From Cystobacter ferrugineus (GTDB lineage: Bacteria; Myxococcota; Myxococcia; Myxococcales; Myxococcaceae), in NCBI RefSeq assembly GCF_001887355.1, contig NZ_MPIN01000006.1, positions 372,001-436,000 of the forward strand: DNA of 64,000 nt, in the 5' to 3' direction. Position numbers and translations under genes: made by a program. The notes under the pieces were generated by a model that saw only the letters and a list, made by a program, of their open reading frames with translations, was not told the origin of the DNA and searched no databases. Of the stretch, positions 61,918 to 64,000 are shown piece after piece. Within the stretch, counting starts at the first letter, position 1; each line of letters opens with the position of its first letter.

Positions 61918-64000
61918 TCACGGGGTGATGGCGCGCAGCAGCGCGTTGCCCGAGTCCGCCACGTACAGCGTTCCATCCGTGCCCACGGCGAGCCCACCGG
62001 GCACCACGAAGTCCGCGTCCGCGCCCCGGCCATCCCGCGCGCCGAAGCGCCCCGAGCCCGCCAGCGTCGTCACCTCGCCCGAGGGGGAGATGCGCCGCAC
62101 CCGGTAGTTGCCCGGATCCGAGAACGCCACGCTCCCGTCCGGCATCACCGCGATGCCCACGTAGGGCAGCATGCGCGCGGCCTCACCACTCGCGTCCGCG
62201 AAGCCGCCCGGAGGCGAGCCGGCCAGCACGCTCACCGTGCCGTTGGACAGCTTGAGCACGCGCATCATCCCCGTCTCCACCACGTACACCGTGCCGTCCG
62301 GGCCCTGCGCCACCGCCGAGGGCCGGTACATCCACAGGTTCGCCGGGAGCGTGGACACGGGGTTGCCCGGCGCGAGCAGATCGATGCGGCGGATGACGCC
62401 ATTGCCCAGGTCCGCCACCAGCAGCTCCTGCGCCGGCGTGACGAAGAGCCCCGCGGGCTGATTGAAGCGCGCCTGCGAGGCGCTGCCGTCCATGCCGCCC
62501 GGCTGCATCTCCGCTCCGGCGAACACCGTCGTCGTGCCGTCCGGCGTGATGCGGCGGATGCAGTAGTTGTCCGAGTCGGACACGTACACGTTGCCCTGCG
62601 CGTCCGCGGAGATCCCCAGCGGACCATTGAGCCGCACATGCGAGAGCGTGGAGACGGAGCCATCCGGCGACACGCGCTTCACCTTGTTGGCCAGCGCGTC
62701 CGCCACGGCCCAGCCGCCCCCGGGCAGCACCGCCACCGCCACCGGCGCGGCCAGCAGTCCCCGGCCCGGAGGACCATCCTGATCTCCCCGCTTGCCGGCG
62801 ACTCCCGCCACCGTGCGCACCGTGGCGGGCGCGGGAATCCTCGGCGGCGGCAGGGGCTTGGGCGTGATGGTCACCAGGTTGTCCGGCACCTCCCGGCCCA
62901 GGCCCTTGTAGAGCACGTTGGCCACGATGCGCGCCGCGCGTGGATCTCCCGAGTCGCTGTTGCCCAGCACGTGCACGAAGTCGATGCCGCCCGCGGAGAA
63001 CACCCACGCCTTGCCCTTGCGGAACACCACCATCTGCCCGAAGCCAAAGGCGCCCTGCAGCGACAGCGCGGGAGACTCGGCCAGCACCGCCACGTTCCCG
63101 GGCGACTTGCCATTCTCCACCAGCTGATCCTGCTCGTAGCCGTTGGCGCGCCAGATGATGTCGCCGTTCTTGAATCCCGTGCCCTCCAGGGCCCAGTGGT
63201 CCGCCTGGGTGATGACCGTGGGGTGGGCGAACTGGTGCCAGCGCGCCGAGAACATCACGCCCAGCAGCTCGTTCTCCGGACGCTTCGGCGCCAGATCCCG
63301 GAACTTGCCCGTCCAGTCCGGGCTCTTCATGCTCACCGTGTCGCGCTTGTCGCCCTTGTAGCAGGTGACGATTCTCCGCGGCCGGCCATCCGCCGACGGA
63401 TCCAGCCGCACCTGCCAGTAGGCCTGGTTCGCCCCGAGGTTGATGAGCGAGCGGCCCTCGGCCTGCGCCTTGTCGGCCCGGTCACGCTGCGTGCGCGTCC
63501 AGTACTCATCGTGCCCCGACATGATGAACACCTTGGCCTGATCGAGGATCTCCCCGCTGCGGTCCATCTCCTCGTCGGTGACGTACGCCACGTCCAGCCC
63601 CTGCGCCTCCAGCCACAGGATGAGGTTTTGATCATCGTCCAGGAGGTGGCCCGAGCCCTGGCCGCGGTAGTAGGGCCTGTCGAACGAGGCCTGGAAGGCA
63701 CGCCCCACCCCCGTGATGCTGTGCTTGTCATCGTAGAGGCTGGTGCCGCCCCAGACGTTGTACGCCTGCCAGGTCTGGGTGGGGATGATCGCCATCACCT
63801 CGGCGCCCGGCCGCGGAGCCCTCACGAAGAACGGCACGTAGCGCTGGAGGTTGTCCTCGCGCACCAGCTTCACCAGGTACACGCCCGGCACCCACTTCGC
63901 GTCCGTCTCGATCTCCAGCGTCGGCTTCCAGGTGCAGCTCACCAACCCCGTGGGCCGCTGCGGCGGGCACGCCCCCTGGGGCACCGCCTGCAGCGGACCT
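61918..64000 (-). CDS. DMFase-like domain plus NHL repeat protein (5' end outside window)
   Basis: The frame is open to the right edge, so the N-terminus (signal peptide and first domain) is missing; at least 693 residues are visible. The first 380 or so visible residues resemble the C-terminal domain of the N,N-dimethylformamidase large subunit family (WQAYNVWGGTSLYDD, RPYYRGQGSGHLL, YVTDEEMDRSGEIL, IMSGHDEYWTRTQRDRAD, INLGANQAYWQVRL). The last 290 have at least five NHL-type repeats (GISADAQGNVYVSDSDNYCI, GLFVTPAQELLVADLGNGVI, GLAVGTDGTLYVADSGNALL). The combination suggests a secreted or periplasmic protein whose propeller binds ligand or partners. Enzyme activity is unproven. Confidence 0.8.
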   Translation of the reverse strand, partial: GPLQAVPQGACPPQRPTGLVSCTWKPTLEIETDAKWVPGVYLVKLVREDNLQRYVPFFVRAPRPGAEVMAIIPTQTWQAYNVWGGTSLYDDKHSITGVGRAFQASFDRPYYRGQGSGHLLDDDQNLILWLEAQGLDVAYVTDEEMDRSGEILDQAKVFIMSGHDEYWTRTQRDRADKAQAEGRSLINLGANQAYWQVRLDPSADGRPRRIVTCYKGDKRDTVSMKSPDWTGKFRDLAPKRPENELLGVMFSARWHQFAHPTVITQADHWALEGTGFKNGDIIWRANGYEQDQLVENGKSPGNVAVLAESPALSLQGAFGFGQMVVFRKGKAWVFSAGGIDFVHVLGNSDSGDPRAARIVANVLYKGLGREVPDNLVTITPKPLPPPRIPAPATVRTVAGVAGKRGDQDGPPGRGLLAAPVAVAVLPGGGWAVADALANKVKRVSPDGSVSTLSHVRLNGPLGISADAQGNVYVSDSDNYCIRRITPDGTTTVFAGAEMQPGGMDGSASQARFNQPAGLFVTPAQELLVADLGNGVIRRIDLLAPGNPVSTLPANLWMYRPSAVAQGPDGTVYVVETGMMRVLKLSNGTVSVLAGSPPGGFADASGEAARMLPYVGIAVMPDGSVAFSDPGNYRVRRISPSGEVTTLAGSGRFGARDGRGADADFVVPGGLAVGTDGTLYVADSGNALLRAITP

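Noticed and set aside
1-64000. CRISPR arrays, rRNA genes and insertion sequences
   Set aside because: No array-like spaced identical repeats, no rRNA stretches and no transposase were seen. The 19.2-19.4 kb repeats are irregularly spaced and in both orientations, so not CRISPR.

Overview
This window is high-GC DNA from a myxobacterium, most likely of the Cystobacterineae (Myxococcus/Cystobacter/Archangium group). The main evidence is a complete adventurous-gliding motility cluster in the Myxococcus xanthus order (gltD-E-F-G-H-x-I-J). It is supported by myxobacteria-specific families: DUF2381 beside a Ser/Thr kinase, a SitA-type lipoprotein toxin cassette, and a TIGR04552-like protein.

Layout. 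(1) 1-9.2 kb is accessory social and signalling DNA. It holds a toxin-immunity cassette that looks like SitB-SitA-SitI (toxins passed between kin by outer-membrane exchange), then a minus-strand pair of a transmembrane Ser/Thr kinase and DUF2381. Next is a minus-strand five-gene operon: an orphan SitA-like lipoprotein without a toxin domain, a pseudokinase, and three tandem XRE regulators. (2) About 9.7-27.8 kb is an integrated plasmid- or satellite-like element ending at the 3' end of a tRNA-Leu(UAA) gene. It carries an excisionase-type protein and tyrosine integrase at the tRNA, a divergent accessory block, a PrimPol-type primase overlapping a D5/DUF5906-type helicase, a cluster of inverted and direct 10-bp repeats that looks like an iteron origin, DUF932 and DUF5131 phage/plasmid proteins, and two zinc-finger paralogues. 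Between those paralogues sits a tightly overlapping three-gene operon (SNF2-type helicase, Tdp1-like phospholipase-D protein, and an unrecognised 426-residue protein). I think this operon is the best candidate for an undescribed defence system. The left end of the element was not found. (3) 27.9-35.1 kb is chromosomal: ffh, a large Ig-domain lipoprotein, a TIGR04552-like gene, a MORN-repeat protein and a Cys-rich lipoprotein. Part of this stretch (about 31.4-34.2 kb) is clearly less GC-rich. (4) 35.3-59.8 kb is the glt G1 cluster, all on the minus strand, which builds the trans-envelope gliding machine. (5) 60.1-61.9 kb is a helicase-loader-like pair (small helical protein plus DnaC/IstB-type ATPase). 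(6) 61.9 kb to the edge is a secreted or periplasmic DMFase-like/NHL protein whose N-terminus lies outside the window.

How the parts work together. The glt genes encode periplasmic TPR proteins (GltD, GltE), a small periplasmic protein (GltF), two single-pass inner-membrane proteins with shared C-terminal TonB-like domains (GltG, GltJ), an outer-membrane barrel (GltH) and a giant TPR protein (GltI). The mobile element supplies its own replication, regulation and integration, and appears to carry the helicase/PLD operon as cargo. Starts were chosen by Shine-Dalgarno sequence, overlap with the previous stop, and signal peptide position. No database search was run, so family names come from recognising motifs.
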